Source of the DNA: an uncultured Campylobacter sp.
GTDB taxonomy: Bacteria; Campylobacterota; Campylobacteria; Campylobacterales; Campylobacteraceae
DNA length: 13,884 nucleotides
Direction of reading: 5' to 3'
Assembly: GCF_938017615.1 (NCBI RefSeq)
Contig: NZ_CALIJA010000155.1
Location: 1-13,884, forward strand
Below are positions 13,409 through 13,884 of the stretch, in pieces. Under the pieces are notes generated by a model. That model saw nothing but the letters and a program-made list of their open reading frames with translations. It made no database searches and was not told where the DNA came from. Position numbers and translations under genes: made by a program. Each line of letters begins with the position of its first letter. Position 1 is the stretch's first letter.

Positions 13409-13446
13409 TTTAAAGAGGCGCAAACGCCCTAAAAAAGGATAAAATT

Positions 13447-13884
13447 TTGATTTTAATGATAGATAATTACGACAGCTTCGTTTTTAATATTTATCAATAC
13501 ATTTTGGAGCTAAGCGACGAGGAGGTGCGCTACTTCCGCAACGACGAGATAACGCTAGAGAGGGTGCGCGAGCTTGCCCCGTCGCACATAATCCTAAGCC
13601 CCGGGCCAAATCACCCAAAAGACAGCGGCGTTTGCCTGGATATTTTGCGCGCGGATTTGGACGTGCCGATTTTGGGCGTGTGCCTTGGGCATCAGGCGAT
13701 CGGATACGCGGCGGGCGCGGAGATAAAGCAGCTGGAGGTGCCGTTGCACGGCAAGAGCTCGTCGATCGAAATTTTCAATGACGGCGTGCTTTTTAGCGGA
13801 CTGCCGCGTAAATTTGAAGTGATGCGCTACCACTCGCTTTATGTGGACGAAGCGACATTGCCGCGCGAGTTTGAAATTTTAGCA
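13447..13884 (+). CDS. trpG: Anthranilate synthase component II, glutamine amidotransferase (partial, cut by window end)
   Basis: The 146 residues seen are a class I glutamine amidotransferase: MILMIDNYDSFVFN at the start, ILSPGPNHPKDSG at 49-61, the nucleophile C79 in GVCLGHQAIGY (77-87), HGKSS at 101-105 and RYHSLYV at 127-133. The later catalytic His-x-Glu lies beyond the window. It feeds ammonia from glutamine to TrpE. The start is TTG at 13447, because AAGGA (13435-13439) is seven bases upstream and the resulting MILMIDNYDSF matches the family; the ATG at 13456 would be too far from it. In Campylobacter this domain is often fused to anthranilate phosphoribosyltransferase (TrpGD), so the full gene may be longer; this cannot be judged here. 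PabA is a less likely alternative given trpE next door. Confidence 0.92.
   Translation, partial: MILMIDNYDSFVFNIYQYILELSDEEVRYFRNDEITLERVRELAPSHIILSPGPNHPKDSGVCLDILRADLDVPILGVCLGHQAIGYAAGAEIKQLEVPLHGKSSSIEIFNDGVLFSGLPRKFEVMRYHSLYVDEATLPREFEILA

Larger units (their letters stand above)
13137..13446. other. Structured spacer between trpE and trpG
   Basis: This 310-base stretch shows no gene. It contains a perfect 16-base inverted repeat directly after the trpE stop, at least two further GC-flanked AAATTT dyads (13318-13344 and around 13359-13377) and a TATAAT box for trpG. GCTAGCC and GGCTAGC (near 13151 and 13227) are also complementary, so nested folds are possible. trpE and trpG are usually close together or overlapping, which makes the length notable. 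Confidence 0.65.

Overview
The window looks like a chromosomal piece of a Campylobacter from the moderately GC-rich, anaerobic oral group (C. gracilis / C. showae / C. rectus type). This is an inference. It rests on the S21 protein being nearly identical to what I remember of Campylobacter S21, on a class III ribonucleotide reductase, on a TrpE/TrpG pair, and on spacers saturated with AAATTT / AAATTTTA words. No rRNA, tRNA, CRISPR array, transposase or phage gene was seen.

Layout. 1-410: non-coding, repeat-rich. 411-3463 (minus strand): an anaerobic ribonucleotide reductase operon, nrdD - small ORF - nrdG. The 702-residue NrdD ends just after its zinc site and has no glycyl-radical loop. That loop (RVMGYLRPVESFNIGKKG) is carried by a separate 54-residue ORF with its own ribosome binding site, lying between nrdD and nrdG. 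3635-4531 (plus): an LpoB-like lipoprotein and rpsU. 4795-7680 (plus): three envelope genes, namely a six-segment membrane protein, an exported clan GH-A-like glycosidase and an unknown membrane-anchored protein. 8240-9708 (minus): a FluC/CrcB fluoride channel and a TauE/SafE-family permease. 9709-10594: a long spacer built of degenerate AATTT-containing repeats. 10595-11326 (minus): YaaA family. 11454 to the end (plus): trpE, a 310-base structured spacer, and the start of trpG (cut by the window end).

How the genes work together. NrdD, the small glycyl-radical protein and NrdG would make deoxyribonucleotides without oxygen: NrdG would place the radical on the small protein, and NrdD would supply the active site. 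TrpE and TrpG form anthranilate synthase. CrcB and YaaA are stress-related housekeeping genes. The envelope genes at 4795-7680 have no assignable joint role.

Most interesting points: the split class III reductase; a roughly 100-residue low-complexity insertion in the catalytic domain of TrpE that is rich in the same AAATTT words as the spacers; the wide trpE-trpG spacer with a perfect 16-bp inverted repeat and its own promoter; and several families of AAATTT-centred dyads in the non-coding DNA. Non-ATG starts are set by Shine-Dalgarno spacing in crcB (TTG), trpG (TTG) and the glycosidase (GTG). For rpsU (GTG) the start rests on family homology.
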